From contig JAGRNT010000016.1 of assembly GCA_020440605.1 (NCBI GenBank), positions 36,216 through 100,215 of the forward strand: 64,000 nt of DNA. Reading direction: 5' to 3'. Below are positions 25,613-34,742 of the stretch, piece by piece. The notes beneath the pieces are model-generated. The model was not told where the DNA came from, searched no databases, and was given only the letters and a program-made list of their open reading frames with translations. A program made the translations under genes and the position numbers. The DNA comes from a bacterium. Its GTDB lineage: Bacteria > 4484-113 > JAFGCY01. Position 1 is the stretch's first letter; each line of letters opens with the position of its first letter.

Positions 25613-25787
25613 GTTAGGTTGTAGGACATAGGTTGTAGGGCGTAGGGGATGTGTCGAGCTTCGCTCGACCAGATTATTCATGGTGACGCGAAGCGTCACA
25701 CCAGCCCTAGAACCTACAACCTAGCTCCTAGAACCTTCCCTACACCCTACAACCTAGCTCCTGGAACCTTCCCTACACCCCAGCTCC
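25613..25787. repeat. GTAGG/CCTAC repeats with two hairpins
   Basis: A GTAGGNNNTAGGTTGTAGG run and its complement (CCTACAACCTAGCTCCTAG) flank hairpins GTCGAGC-TTC-GCTCGAC (25653-25669) and GTGACGC-GAA-GCGTCAC (25683-25699), forming a large imperfect inverted repeat. Its right end merges into the -10 box of the next gene. Confidence 0.7.
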
Positions 25788-25793
25788 TATAAT
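25788..25793 (+). promoter_or_regulatory. -10 box of a leaderless gene
   Basis: TATAAT ends 6 nt before the ATG at 25800, so transcription should start at or next to the A of the start codon. Confidence 0.65.
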
Positions 25794-25799
25794 CCTCAT

Positions 25800-26453
25800 A
25801 TGCGCCTGCGCCACTGGGTCTGCGGACCGCTTGACAACAACATCTACCTGCTGGAGGACGAGGCCACAGCACGCTGTGTGCTGTTCGATCCCGGCATCGC
25901 GATCGAACCCGTATTCCAGCACATTGACGACAACGGCCTGACGGTCGAGCGCATCCTGCTCACGCATGCGCACTTCGACCATATCTACGGCCTGGCCGAG
26001 GCGAAGCGGCGCTATGCCTGCCCGATCCACATGCATCCGGATGACGAGGAGGTGCGCGCGCGCTTCCTGACGATCTGCGAGAACTGGGGCTTCCCCGGCG
26101 CGGACGCGCCCCCGGAGATTGACGAGCCGCTCAGCCACGGGCAGCGCCTGGAGCTGCTCGGCACGTCCTGCGAGGTGCGCCACACGCCGGGGCATGCCCC
26201 GGGCCAGGTGGCCTTCGTGTTTGACAATTTCGCGATCGTGGGCGACACGCTGTTCCAGCGCAGCATCGGGCGTTATGACCTGCCCGGCAGTGACCCACAG
26301 GCCCTGCTGCGCTCAATCAGCGAGCAGCTCTACACCCTGCCAGATGAGACAGTGGTCTACCCCGGGCACGGCGGCTTCACCACGATCGGTGAGGAACGGC
26401 GCTTCAACCCCTATGTCGGGGAGGGAGCACGCTTCCGCCTGCAGGCGGACTAG
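25800..26453 (+). CDS. MBL-fold metal hydrolase, glyoxalase II-like
   Basis: A 217-residue metallo-beta-lactamase-fold protein. The metal motif THAHFDH is at about 62-68, the later ligands are in HTPGHAPG and IVGDTLF, and the last His is in VYPGHGG. The family hydrolyses thioesters such as S-lactoylglutathione; with bacillithiol genes nearby, a bacillithiol-linked substrate is possible, but that is inference. It appears leaderless. Its end overlaps the convergent S9 peptidase gene by 4 bp. Confidence 0.9.
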   Translation: MRLRHWVCGPLDNNIYLLEDEATARCVLFDPGIAIEPVFQHIDDNGLTVERILLTHAHFDHIYGLAEAKRRYACPIHMHPDDEEVRARFLTICENWGFPGADAPPEIDEPLSHGQRLELLGTSCEVRHTPGHAPGQVAFVFDNFAIVGDTLFQRSIGRYDLPGSDPQALLRSISEQLYTLPDETVVYPGHGGFTTIGEERRFNPYVGEGARFRLQAD

Positions 26454-28396
26454 CCCGCCGCCCCGCCGGAGCCCTCCGCTTCACAGCGCCCACCGAGCTG
26501 CCTGGCGAGGAAGCGGTCGGCGCGGTGGTACCAGTCGAGGCGATTCTGGGGGCGCACGAAGCCGTGGCCCTCATCCTCGTAGCAGACGTACTCGACCTCC
26601 AGCCCGTTGCCACGCATGCGCTCCACCACCTGCTCGCTCTCGGCGCGCTTGACCCGCGGGTCGTTGGCACCCTGGGCGATCAAGAGCGGCACACTGATTC
26701 TGTCAACGTAGTTGAGCGGGCTGATGGAACGGATGAACTCCACTTCGGCGCGGTCCTCCGCCGTGTAGTCCGCCTTGTCCTTGAGCGTGCCGTCCGCATT
26801 GCGCGGGATCCAGCCCACGCGGCGGTCCATCACGCGGCGGAAGCTCTCCCAGTAGGGCGGGATGCTGTTGAGGAAGGTCTCCATGTTGCTGGGGCCGACG
26901 AGTTCCGCGCCGCAGCAGTAGAGCTCGGGCGTGAAGGTCAGGCCGGCCAGGGTGGCGTAGCCGCCGTAGCTGCCACCGTAGATGGCAACGCGCGCGGGAT
27001 CGGCAATGCCTTCGGCTATCGCCCACTGCACGGCGTCCGTGAGGTCGTTCTGCATATCGCGGCCCCACTGGCGGTCGCCGGCATTGAGGTGGTCCTTGCC
27101 GTAGCCCGCGCTGCCGCGGTAGTTGACCTGCAGGCAGGCATAGCCGCGGTTGGCCAGCCACTGCGCCTCGGGGTTGCAGCGCCAGCTGTCGCGCACCCAG
27201 GGCCCACCGTGCACATTGAGCACGAGCGGCACGGGGCCTTCGGCATGCATGGGCAGGCTGAGGTAGCCGTGGATCGTGCGCCCGTCGCGCGCCGTGTAGC
27301 TCACGGGCTGCATCGGCACGAGCGGCTGCTCCGCCAGCTCCGGACGCACGCTGCAGATGAAGCTGATCTCGCCGCTGTCACGCTCGAAGCGGTGGTATTC
27401 GGCGGCGCGGTCGTCGTGGATGTAGACCACGATCCAGACCCGGTCGTCGTCACTGCGGCTCTCGATGTGGAAGTCGGCACTGCGGTGCGCACTGAGGCGG
27501 GCGAGGTCGGCCTCGAGGCCTGCGTCCAGCGTATGCCAGTACAGCCGCTCGCGGTAGACACTGACCGCCTGGGGGGTGTAGTCCACGGGATGCAGCAGTA
27601 GGTTGTCAACATCGTATGAATCCGCCGGGTCACGGAACAGACTGCGCTGCTCTCCGCTCTGCAGGTCAAGCAGGCCCAGCGCTCCGCTGTTGCCACTGCG
27701 GCTGTCAATCAGGTAGACGCTGCCGTTGTCAGCGGTGAAGCCGTGCAGGCCGCTCGTCATGGCGTCGACGTGGTCCCAGCGCAGGATCTCGCGGAATTCG
27801 CCCTCGCTGCCCTCGCGCATGTGCACGCTCTTGCCGCCGTCACTGCCGGCCAGCGTGTAGCCGCGCAGCTTGAGGTCACGGTCGAGGTGCCAGGAGATGA
27901 TCTCACGGCGGCTCTCCTGCAGCAGGCTCGATTCACCGGTGAGGGTGTTCAGCAGGTAGAGGTCGTGGCAGCTTTCGTCACGGTTGTTGAGGCCCACGAC
28001 GATCTCATTGGGGCGGCGGCGGCTGGAGCCGGCGAAGCTCGCGCTGACGGGATGTCCGGCCCCGCTCTGGTCGGTGAGCTGGCGGGTCGCGCCGCTCTCG
28101 ATGTCGATGGCGAAGATGTTCCAGTTCTCGTCGCCGCCCTGGTCCTGGATGTAGAGCAGCTGGCGGCTGTTGCGGGCCCAGCCGTAGTGCTGGATCCCGC
28201 GCAGGCGGTCATTGGAGACGGGCTGCGCTTCGGCGCCGTCGCGCGAGAGCCAGAGGTTGAGCACCCCGTCATGCGGGGCCACCCAGCTCATGTGCCGTCC
28301 GTCGGGGGAGATGCGCACGCTGAAGATCGCCGGGTTGCCAAGCAGCTTCTCGAGCGGGATCAGCGGGACGTTGTGTGTGCCGTTGTTGTCAGTCAT
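26450..28396 (-). CDS. S9 family prolyl oligopeptidase / acylaminoacyl peptidase
   Basis: A 648-residue peptidase without signal peptide. An N-terminal beta-propeller (about 1-370, with LWLSRDGAEAQPV and WARNSRQLLYIQD blades) precedes the alpha/beta-hydrolase domain. The catalytic Ser is in YGGSYGGYATLAG, Asp in QGANDPRV and His in DEGHGF. Such enzymes cleave short peptides in the cytosol. GAGGAA lies upstream of the ATG. Confidence 0.93.
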   Translation of the reverse strand: MTDNNGTHNVPLIPLEKLLGNPAIFSVRISPDGRHMSWVAPHDGVLNLWLSRDGAEAQPVSNDRLRGIQHYGWARNSRQLLYIQDQGGDENWNIFAIDIESGATRQLTDQSGAGHPVSASFAGSSRRRPNEIVVGLNNRDESCHDLYLLNTLTGESSLLQESRREIISWHLDRDLKLRGYTLAGSDGGKSVHMREGSEGEFREILRWDHVDAMTSGLHGFTADNGSVYLIDSRSGNSGALGLLDLQSGEQRSLFRDPADSYDVDNLLLHPVDYTPQAVSVYRERLYWHTLDAGLEADLARLSAHRSADFHIESRSDDDRVWIVVYIHDDRAAEYHRFERDSGEISFICSVRPELAEQPLVPMQPVSYTARDGRTIHGYLSLPMHAEGPVPLVLNVHGGPWVRDSWRCNPEAQWLANRGYACLQVNYRGSAGYGKDHLNAGDRQWGRDMQNDLTDAVQWAIAEGIADPARVAIYGGSYGGYATLAGLTFTPELYCCGAELVGPSNMETFLNSIPPYWESFRRVMDRRVGWIPRNADGTLKDKADYTAEDRAEVEFIRSISPLNYVDRISVPLLIAQGANDPRVKRAESEQVVERMRGNGLEVEYVCYEDEGHGFVRPQNRLDWYHRADRFLARQLGGRCEAEGSGGAAG

Positions 28397-28446
28397 GTGT
28401 GTGATTCCTCGGATGTCAAAGCCACCACGCGCTCAGGCGTGGGTTG

Positions 28447-29322
28447 TCAGTTCGCACGCGCCGCCCGGATCGACTCACCCAGGCGCCTGGCGGCATTCTG
28501 CGCCCGGGCAAGATATTTCTCCAGCGAGCTGGGCAGTGGGTCCTCCCGGTGGGGCCTGCCCTCCGCATGCCGCATTCTCAGCATCCAGAGGCTGCTCTCC
28601 AGGTCGACCACGCCGTCATAGCCGGCGGCTCCCAGCAGGCTGGTGACGCTGCCCCAGTCCACATTGCCCTCGAAGGGGATCAGGTGGCTGTCGGCCTCGC
28701 CCATCGTGTCGCTCAGGTGCGTGACGCGCACGCGCGGAGCCATCATGCGCATCAGCTCCACCGCGTTGTCATTCATGATCGTGGCGTGGCAGGGGTCCAG
28801 GCAGAAGTGGATGTCGGCGTTGTCAAGCAGCCGCATCACCCGGGCCGTGACCCTGCTGCAGTCCTCGACGCATGGCAGGTTCTCGATGCACATCATCACG
28901 CCGTGCTCACCCGCGCAGGCCGCGAGTTCGTCCAGCGAGCTGAGCGCCTGAGTGGCCATTCCGTCGAGCTGCGCCTCGGGAATCTCGAACAGCCCGCTGA
29001 CATGCGCAACCACGGCGTTGCCAGCGAGCTCGCCGCAGGCCATGATGCTGAGCTTCGTCAGCTCCAGCGAGGCCCGCCGCGTCTGTTCATCGAGGCTTGC
29101 CAGGTCCACCCAGCCCGCCAGCGGGGCGTGGATGTAGTTGAGCCTGAGCCCCGTTTCATCCAGCAGCGCCCGCAGCCGCGCACGGCCGTCGGCGGTCTGG
29201 TACATGGCGTGCGCCGGGTCGTGGGACAGACTGACATGGGAGAAGCCCGCCGCCGCGATGGCGCGGACCAGCTCGTCGATTGGCACGTCCAGATCGACGA
29301 GCGTGCAGATTCCTGTATCCAT
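28447..29322 (-). CDS. Sugar phosphate isomerase/epimerase-like TIM barrel
   Basis: A 291-residue protein of the AP endonuclease 2 / xylose isomerase-like family: AIAAAGFSHVSLSHD near the start, CIENLPC and HFCLDPCHATI for metal binding, VTHLSDTMGEADSH, and PFEGNVDWGSV near the end. The substrate cannot be told. It starts 3 nt after the bshC stop; a minus-strand TATAAT (29337-29332) inside the bshC end also lies 9 nt before the ATG, so it may have its own leaderless promoter. Confidence 0.85.
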   Translation of the reverse strand: MDTGICTLVDLDVPIDELVRAIAAAGFSHVSLSHDPAHAMYQTADGRARLRALLDETGLRLNYIHAPLAGWVDLASLDEQTRRASLELTKLSIMACGELAGNAVVAHVSGLFEIPEAQLDGMATQALSSLDELAACAGEHGVMMCIENLPCVEDCSRVTARVMRLLDNADIHFCLDPCHATIMNDNAVELMRMMAPRVRVTHLSDTMGEADSHLIPFEGNVDWGSVTSLLGAAGYDGVVDLESSLWMLRMRHAEGRPHREDPLPSSLEKYLARAQNAARRLGESIRAARAN

Positions 29323-29324
29323 GG

Positions 29325-30962
29325 TCAGTCCATTATAAGGACCCGGTGCTCCGTGGCAAGTGGGTCAAGCTGCTCCAGCAGGCGCCCGGTGAGCGATTCA
29401 CCGTGGCGGGCCAGCATGGAAGCGTAGCCGGCGACCCGTTCCTGCGGCACATTGCCGGGATTGGCCAGACCGTGGAGTGACGCCGCGCGCCGGGTGATGG
29501 TTTCATTGTGGCGCTTGAGCGAGGAGGTGATCTTCTTCTCGAGCTTGTCGGCGGTCTTGAGGATATTGCTGCGGATCGTGGCGAAGCTCTGGTCGAGGTT
29601 CGGATCAACCCTGAGGGCCAGGTCCAGCAGTGTGGAATCAGCACCTTCGAGGGTCTGCAGATAGCTGCTGACCGCCTCGTCGAGACCCTGGGGTCTGAGC
29701 TTCTCCACGGCCAGAGCTTCCACTTCGTGCTGTGGACGGTAGAGCTCGGTCAGCTCCCAGCCGAATTCATCGAGCTGCTGGGCCTGGCGTTCGGTGAGCA
29801 GCGTGGCACTGCTGCGCAGGAAGGAAGGGGCCATGCGCAGCCCGTGGAATTCATAGAGGGCACTGGACTGTGCACGGTAGGCGATCTCCGCCATGCCGCC
29901 CACCCAGGCGATGTTCGGCAGCATGCGGTCCTGCCAGAGCGGGCCAAGCAGGGCCCCGGGCACGAAGCGTTCCGGGCTGGCAACGGCCATGCGCAAAAGC
30001 TCCGCGCTGTCAGGCCCGTCCGGATTGTCACGCAGCGCAGCCCTGCCGTCCTGAACGATTACCTTATGCCGGCGGCGCTCATCATCCAGCCAGAACAGCT
30101 GCAGGTCACCCGCCTGGCTTTCCACCTGCAGCTCGTAACCCGCCTCGCGGATCCGGCTGTTGCGTCCGGCCAGCAGTGCGGCGGCCTGACTGGCCTGTTC
30201 AAGCTGGCGCAGCAGCAGATCAGCGCTGCAGCGCAGGTACTGCGGATCTGAACTGTCCAGCACCACCAGCTCGGTGCCGGCGAAGATCCTGAGCATCCAG
30301 CGCGCGAAACCATTGACGAGACTGCCGTCGCTGTAGCTCTCACGTAGCGTGGCCAGGGTCCAGATGCCGTGCTCGGAGTCCGGCAGGACATCCGCCAGGG
30401 CATCGAGCAGGGCCGGCAGTTCGGCGGAGAGATCGCGGGCGGAGATGATGCGGTTGTCATCATCGGGCTGGGGCTCCAGGCAGAGCTGGCGCAGCTCCCA
30501 GCCGCGGTCATAGAGCGAGGCGCAGCGCACCTCCTCGAAGTCGCTGTCAATCGCGGCAATCCCGAAGACCGGTACGAACTTCAGGTGTGGGAAGCGCTGT
30601 GCCAGACGCCGGGCATGCAGAATCACCGCCATGGCCTTCAGCGGACTGTAGAGCGGACCGCCGAACAGCCCGGCCTGCTGGCCGGTGGTGATTACATATG
30701 TACCGGGATCGGCGAGACTGGCGGCTGCTTCCAGCGCTGCGGGGGATGCACCCCAGGCGGACATTCTGCCGAGGATGCTCTGGGCCAGGCGTTCGCGGTC
30801 GGGAAAGCTGCGCTGTTCAAGTTCAGCCAGTCGGCGGCTGTCCCAGTCAGCGGAGCGGATGTCGTGGTGGTACCAGTCGGCAACCCTGGCTGATCCAGCC
30901 AGGTAATCCCGGCTCAGCTGATTGCCCGCCGGATAGGAGTCCAGGGGGATGCTGCGCTTCAC
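29325..30962 (-). CDS. bshC: Bacillithiol biosynthesis cysteine-adding enzyme BshC
   Basis: A 545-residue protein. Diagnostic segments are SIPLDSYPAGNQLSRDYL at the start, VITTGQQAGLFGGPLY with SPLKAMAVI at about 110-130, FEEVR near 155, and a C-terminal coiled coil (KTADKLEKKITSSLKRHN). BshC adds cysteine in the last step of bacillithiol synthesis, so the organism probably uses this thiol. bshA and bshB are not in the window. The start is GTG at 30962; minus-strand TAACAT ends 6 nt before it, so it is probably leaderless. It is divergent from yjbQ across 63 bp. Confidence 0.92.
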   Translation of the reverse strand: MKRSIPLDSYPAGNQLSRDYLAGSARVADWYHHDIRSADWDSRRLAELEQRSFPDRERLAQSILGRMSAWGASPAALEAAASLADPGTYVITTGQQAGLFGGPLYSPLKAMAVILHARRLAQRFPHLKFVPVFGIAAIDSDFEEVRCASLYDRGWELRQLCLEPQPDDDNRIISARDLSAELPALLDALADVLPDSEHGIWTLATLRESYSDGSLVNGFARWMLRIFAGTELVVLDSSDPQYLRCSADLLLRQLEQASQAAALLAGRNSRIREAGYELQVESQAGDLQLFWLDDERRRHKVIVQDGRAALRDNPDGPDSAELLRMAVASPERFVPGALLGPLWQDRMLPNIAWVGGMAEIAYRAQSSALYEFHGLRMAPSFLRSSATLLTERQAQQLDEFGWELTELYRPQHEVEALAVEKLRPQGLDEAVSSYLQTLEGADSTLLDLALRVDPNLDQSFATIRSNILKTADKLEKKITSSLKRHNETITRRAASLHGLANPGNVPQERVAGYASMLARHGESLTGRLLEQLDPLATEHRVLIMD

Positions 30963-31025
30963 GCTGGAATGTTATCACCGCAGCCCATGGAATATTCTGC
31001 GGCGGTGAAGCGCTAGACTTGGGGC

Positions 31026-31442
31026 ATGGAAATCATCAGCCTGGACAGCCAGCGCCGCGAGGAATTCATAGACATCACCGCCGAGCTGCGGCAGCTGATC
31101 CACGAGCAGGGCTGGGACCGCAGCGTGCGTTCAGCGATCCTGCACCTGTGGTGCTTCCATACCACGGCTGGCCTGACAGTCAACGAGAATGCCGATCCGG
31201 ACGTGAAGCGCGACATGCTGCTGGCCCTGTCAGTGATCGTGCCCGAGGACCTTGACTACCGCCATGCCGAGGGCAATTCCACCGCGCATGTGAAGTCGAG
31301 CCTCGTGGGCACGAGCCTGCAGTTGCCGCTGGTGCAGGGTGAACTGAAGCTGGGGCGCTGGCAGGGGGTGTATTTCTGTGAATTCGATGGACCACGAAAG
31401 AGCAGGCAGGTCGGTGTGCAGCTGATCAGCAGTTCAACCTGA
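31026..31442 (+). CDS. yjbQ: YjbQ / UPF0047 family protein
   Basis: A 138-residue protein with all family blocks: HTTAGLTVNENADPDV, HAEGNSTAHVKSSLVG and GRWQGVYFCEFDGPR. Some members show secondary thiamine-phosphate synthase activity; the physiological role is unclear. TAGACT (31014-31019) ends exactly 6 nt before the ATG with no ribosome binding site, so a leaderless mRNA is likely. Confidence 0.93.
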   Translation: MEIISLDSQRREEFIDITAELRQLIHEQGWDRSVRSAILHLWCFHTTAGLTVNENADPDVKRDMLLALSVIVPEDLDYRHAEGNSTAHVKSSLVGTSLQLPLVQGELKLGRWQGVYFCEFDGPRKSRQVGVQLISSST

Positions 31443-31521
31443 TCCGGGCTGCATCCGAAGCAAAAACCGGGTAGAATTTCGGGTCTCAGGGCGGAAGTTT
31501 GTCACAAACTTATCAACACAC

Positions 31522-31550
31522 TTGAGAAATTGTGGAAAACGTGCTTTAAT
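31522..31550 (+). promoter_or_regulatory. Promoter of a lipoprotein gene
   Basis: TTGAGA (31522-31527), 17 bp, TTTAAT (31545-31550). The leader of about 77 nt ends in GGAGG before the ATG at 31634. Confidence 0.6.
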
Positions 31551-31633
31551 TACCATTGGTCAAATGCCGGGCAACTAAGTGGCGTAAATTGACCACAAGC
31601 ATTGTGCCGTGGGCACAGGCGGAGGGTAACAAG

Positions 31634-32341
31634 ATGAGATCTATTATCGTATGCATGGGGATTCTCGCGCTCCTGCTCCTGGCAGGCTGCGGAGGCAGCA
31701 TCCGCCAGCTCACGGATGACGGCAAGAGCGATTCACCTGAACTGATCGCGATCCGCCCGTCAAGTGGCGTGAGCGGCGAGACGGTGCAGTTCGAGGCCCT
31801 GATCAACGATCTGGCAGGTACGCTCGGCAGCAGCTGGCTGGTTGATCCCGCGCGTCTCAGCAATGCCCAGTTCATCTGGAACTTCGGCACGGGAGCCTAC
31901 CCGAACACGGTGATCACCAGCACTCCTGAGATTCCGGATGCGGTGGTACTGCGTGACGGTATCCGCGCTCCATACAGCTGCACGCTGACCATTCTCGGCA
32001 ATGACGCGGAGAATGACCGGCTGGTCTACAACTTCGAGCTGGATGTGGCCCCGCTGGCCGTGGCCACCGTCGGCCCCTTCAATGGCCAGGAGGGCGCGAA
32101 TGCGACCTTCAGCGCCGTGATCGCCAGCGGTGTCGTGCCTGAGGATGGCTGGGTCTGGGATTTCGGCGGTGCCTGCGATCCCAACGGCTCCAATGAGGCC
32201 AATCCGACGGTGCGTTTCGTGGATCTGGAATTTGCGGATGGCGAAACCAGCCGTCAGTTCCAGGCCCGCCTGATCGTGAGCAATGACTTTGAGGTCACGA
32301 CCTTCCCCTTCACGATCACCGTGCAGCGCGGACCGAACTAG
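31634..32341 (+). CDS. Lipoprotein with PKD-like beta-sandwich repeats
   Basis: A 235-residue protein with signal peptide and lipobox LAGC. Two Ig/PKD-like repeats are visible: IRPSSGVSGETVQFEA...FIWNFGTGAYP and VGPFNGQEGANATFSA...WVWDFGGACDP, each with the W-x-F-G signature strand. It is a probable surface structural or adhesion protein. GGAGG (31621-31625) precedes the ATG. It has its own promoter and terminator. Confidence 0.8.
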   Translation: MRSIIVCMGILALLLLAGCGGSIRQLTDDGKSDSPELIAIRPSSGVSGETVQFEALINDLAGTLGSSWLVDPARLSNAQFIWNFGTGAYPNTVITSTPEIPDAVVLRDGIRAPYSCTLTILGNDAENDRLVYNFELDVAPLAVATVGPFNGQEGANATFSAVIASGVVPEDGWVWDFGGACDPNGSNEANPTVRFVDLEFADGETSRQFQARLIVSNDFEVTTFPFTITVQRGPN

Positions 32342-32366
32342 ACCGATCAACCAATGAACATACGGA

Positions 32367-32391
32367 GGCCGGGTTCGCCCGGCCTTTTTTT
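32367..32391 (+). terminator. Rho-independent terminator
   Basis: GGCCGGG-TTCG-CCCGGCC followed by seven T. Confidence 0.95.
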
Positions 32392-32414
32392 GTGCCCCAC
32401 ATCTAAACAAATGA

Positions 32415-32423
32415 TGGTATAAT
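32415..32423 (+). promoter_or_regulatory. Extended -10 promoter candidate of gyrB
   Basis: TGG-TATAAT (32415-32423). A second TATAAT lies at 32528-32533, closer to the gene. Either could start the gyrB transcript. Confidence 0.5.
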
Positions 32424-32565
32424 TACATTGCTGTGAAACAGCCTGCTCCATTTCCACAAGTCCCGGAATTCCGTCTCTGATTTCGGCTCAAGCCGCATCA
32501 ATACTGGAATCAGGGCCTGTCATGGAGTATAATGGTCATTCAAACAACGATACGAGGACCACGCT

Positions 32566-34530
32566 TTGGATAAGGACAACCAGAACCCCGAGGAAGAAAT
32601 CAACGAAAGCAACGGCGCGAGTGCCTCCGCCAGCTATTCCGCAGAAAACATCCAGGTGCTCAAGGGCCTGGAAGGCGTGCGCCACCGCCCTGCGATGTAC
32701 ATCGGTTCCACCTCCGAGGCGGGCCTACACCACCTCGTGTATGAGATCGTGGACAATGCGATCGACGAGGTGATGGCCGGGCACGCCACGCGCGTGAACG
32801 TCACGCTGCACAAGGATGGCTCATGCAGCGTGGAGGACAACGGCCGCGGTTTCCCCGTGGACATGATGAAGGAGGAGGGCCGCCCCGCACTGGAGGTGAT
32901 CCTCACCACCCTGCATGCTGGCGGTAAGTTCGACTCCAGCAACTACAAGGTTTCGGGCGGTCTGCACGGCGTGGGCTCCAGCGTGGTCTGCGCGCTGTCC
33001 AGCCGTTTCACTACCGAGGTCTTCCGCGACGGCAAGGTGCACTTCATTGAGCTGGAACGCGGCCTGCTCACGAAGCCGATGGAGATCACCGGCAAGACCA
33101 AGAAGAACGGCTCGCTGGTGCGCTTCTGGCCTGATGAGCAGATCTTCGAAACGATTGAGTTCAAGGCCACGATCCTTGAGGAGCGCCTGCGCGAGCTGAG
33201 CTTCCTCAATGCCGGGACGGAAATCATCCTCACCGATGAGGATGAGGACGAGCCCGAGGAGCGCGTCAAGAAGTTCAAGGCCCGCGGTGGCCTCTCGGAA
33301 TTCTGCAAGTATCTGAACCGCAACTTCAGCGCGGCCCAGCAGATCAGCCCCGTGATCCATTTCGCCGGCGAGATCGATGACACGAAGGTTGAGATTGCGC
33401 TGCAGTGGACCAGCGGCTACAAGGAACGCATCAACGGCTACGCCAACAACATCTTCACGAAGGACGGCGGAACGCACATCATCGGCCTGAAGAAGGCGGT
33501 CACGCGCGTGATCTCCAACTATGCCAAGAACAAGGATTTGATCAAGGGCAAGGAACAGCTCACCGGTGACGACGTGCGCGAGGGCCTGACCGGGATCTGC
33601 TCGGTGTGGATCACCGAGCCGCAGTTCGAGGGCCAGACCAAGGGCGCGCTGGGCAACAGCGAAGTGGCGGGCCAGGTGGAGCGCGTGGTCGGCGAACAGC
33701 TGGGCCAGTTCCTCGATGAGAACCCCGGCGTGGGCAAGAAGATCGTGGAGCGGGCGGCGGCGGCCAGCCGGGCCCGCGAGGCCGCCAAGCGCGCGCGTGA
33801 CATCGAGCGCAAGAAGGCCGGCCTGAGTTCCAGCCTGCCGGGCAAGCTGACGGACTGCTCGGACCGCAATCCCGAGAACTGCGAACTGTTCATCGTTGAG
33901 GGAGATTCAGCGGCCGGACCCGCCAAGGCGGCGCGCAACCGCAACTACCAGGCGATCCTGCCGATCCGTGGAAAGATCCTCAACGTGGAGAAGGCCGGGA
34001 TCCACAAGGTGCTGCAGAATGAGGAAGTGCGCAGCCTGATCTCGGCGATCGGCACCGGCTTCGTGCCGAACTTCAACCTGGAGAAGCTGCGCTACCACAA
34101 GGTGGTGATGCTGACCGATGCCGATGTTGACGGTGCGCACATCCGCACACTGCTGATGACCTTCTTCTTCAACTTCATGCCGGAGCTGATCGAGAACGGG
34201 CATCTCTACATCGCGCTCAATCCGCTGTTCCGGGTGCGCAAGGGCAAGGGCAAGCCGCAGTACGTCTTCACCGAGGAGCAGCGAGACGCGCTGGTGGCGG
34301 AGATGGGCGGCAACACCGAGGTCACCCGCTTCAAAGGCCTGGGTGAGATGAATGCCGACGAGCTCTGGAACACCTCGATGGACCCCGAGGCCCGGACGCT
34401 GCTGCAGGTCAACATCGAGGACAAGCTGCACGCCGAGCAGGTCTTCGAGCGCCTGATGGGCAATGAGGTCCAGCCGCGCAAGAAGTTCATCACCGAGTAT
34501 GCCCGCGAGGTCAAGAACCTCGACATCTAG
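32566..34530 (+). CDS. gyrB: DNA gyrase subunit B
   Basis: A 654-residue type IIA topoisomerase ATPase subunit of the short (Gram-positive-like) length. It has EIVDNAIDE and SGGLHGVGSSVV for ATP binding, the Toprim motif EGDSAAGPAKAARNR followed by PIRGKILNVEKA, TDADVDGAHIRTL, and the terminal RFKGLGEMN. EGDSAAG is a slight variant of the usual EGDSAGG. The start is TTG at 32566, preceded by ACGAGGA 7 nt away. gyrA is not in the window, and ParE cannot be fully excluded. Confidence 0.93.
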   Translation: MDKDNQNPEEEINESNGASASASYSAENIQVLKGLEGVRHRPAMYIGSTSEAGLHHLVYEIVDNAIDEVMAGHATRVNVTLHKDGSCSVEDNGRGFPVDMMKEEGRPALEVILTTLHAGGKFDSSNYKVSGGLHGVGSSVVCALSSRFTTEVFRDGKVHFIELERGLLTKPMEITGKTKKNGSLVRFWPDEQIFETIEFKATILEERLRELSFLNAGTEIILTDEDEDEPEERVKKFKARGGLSEFCKYLNRNFSAAQQISPVIHFAGEIDDTKVEIALQWTSGYKERINGYANNIFTKDGGTHIIGLKKAVTRVISNYAKNKDLIKGKEQLTGDDVREGLTGICSVWITEPQFEGQTKGALGNSEVAGQVERVVGEQLGQFLDENPGVGKKIVERAAAASRAREAAKRARDIERKKAGLSSSLPGKLTDCSDRNPENCELFIVEGDSAAGPAKAARNRNYQAILPIRGKILNVEKAGIHKVLQNEEVRSLISAIGTGFVPNFNLEKLRYHKVVMLTDADVDGAHIRTLLMTFFFNFMPELIENGHLYIALNPLFRVRKGKGKPQYVFTEEQRDALVAEMGGNTEVTRFKGLGEMNADELWNTSMDPEARTLLQVNIEDKLHAEQVFERLMGNEVQPRKKFITEYAREVKNLDI

Positions 34531-34683
34531 GAGGTCAGGCCCATGGCCTGGCTCATCAGGGACCAGGGACCGGGGACCAGGGATCTGTAGCCGGGCGTTT
34601 ACGCCCTGGAAGCTCCCGCCGTGAACGGCGGGCTACCGATGGTTGCCGAAAACAGGAAGTGGATAGCAGCTAGTAGAAAGCTG
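34531..34683. repeat. Heptamer run and two hairpins after gyrB
   Basis: GGGACCA heptamers (about 34556-34586), then GGGCGT-TT-ACGCCC (34593-34606) and CCCGCCG-TGAA-CGGCGGG (34615-34632). Confidence 0.75.
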
Positions 34684-34712
34684 AAAGGGCAGGCCAGGGC
34701 CTGCCCTTTTCA
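34684..34712. terminator. Bidirectional terminator between gyrB and a convergent gene
   Basis: AAAGGGCAGG pairs with CCTGCCCTTT (34684-34693 with 34700-34709), with an A run on one side and a T run on the other, so it can serve both strands. Confidence 0.85.
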
Positions 34713-34742
34713 TTTCATGCTGAGCTGGGTGCCGGCGAGGGA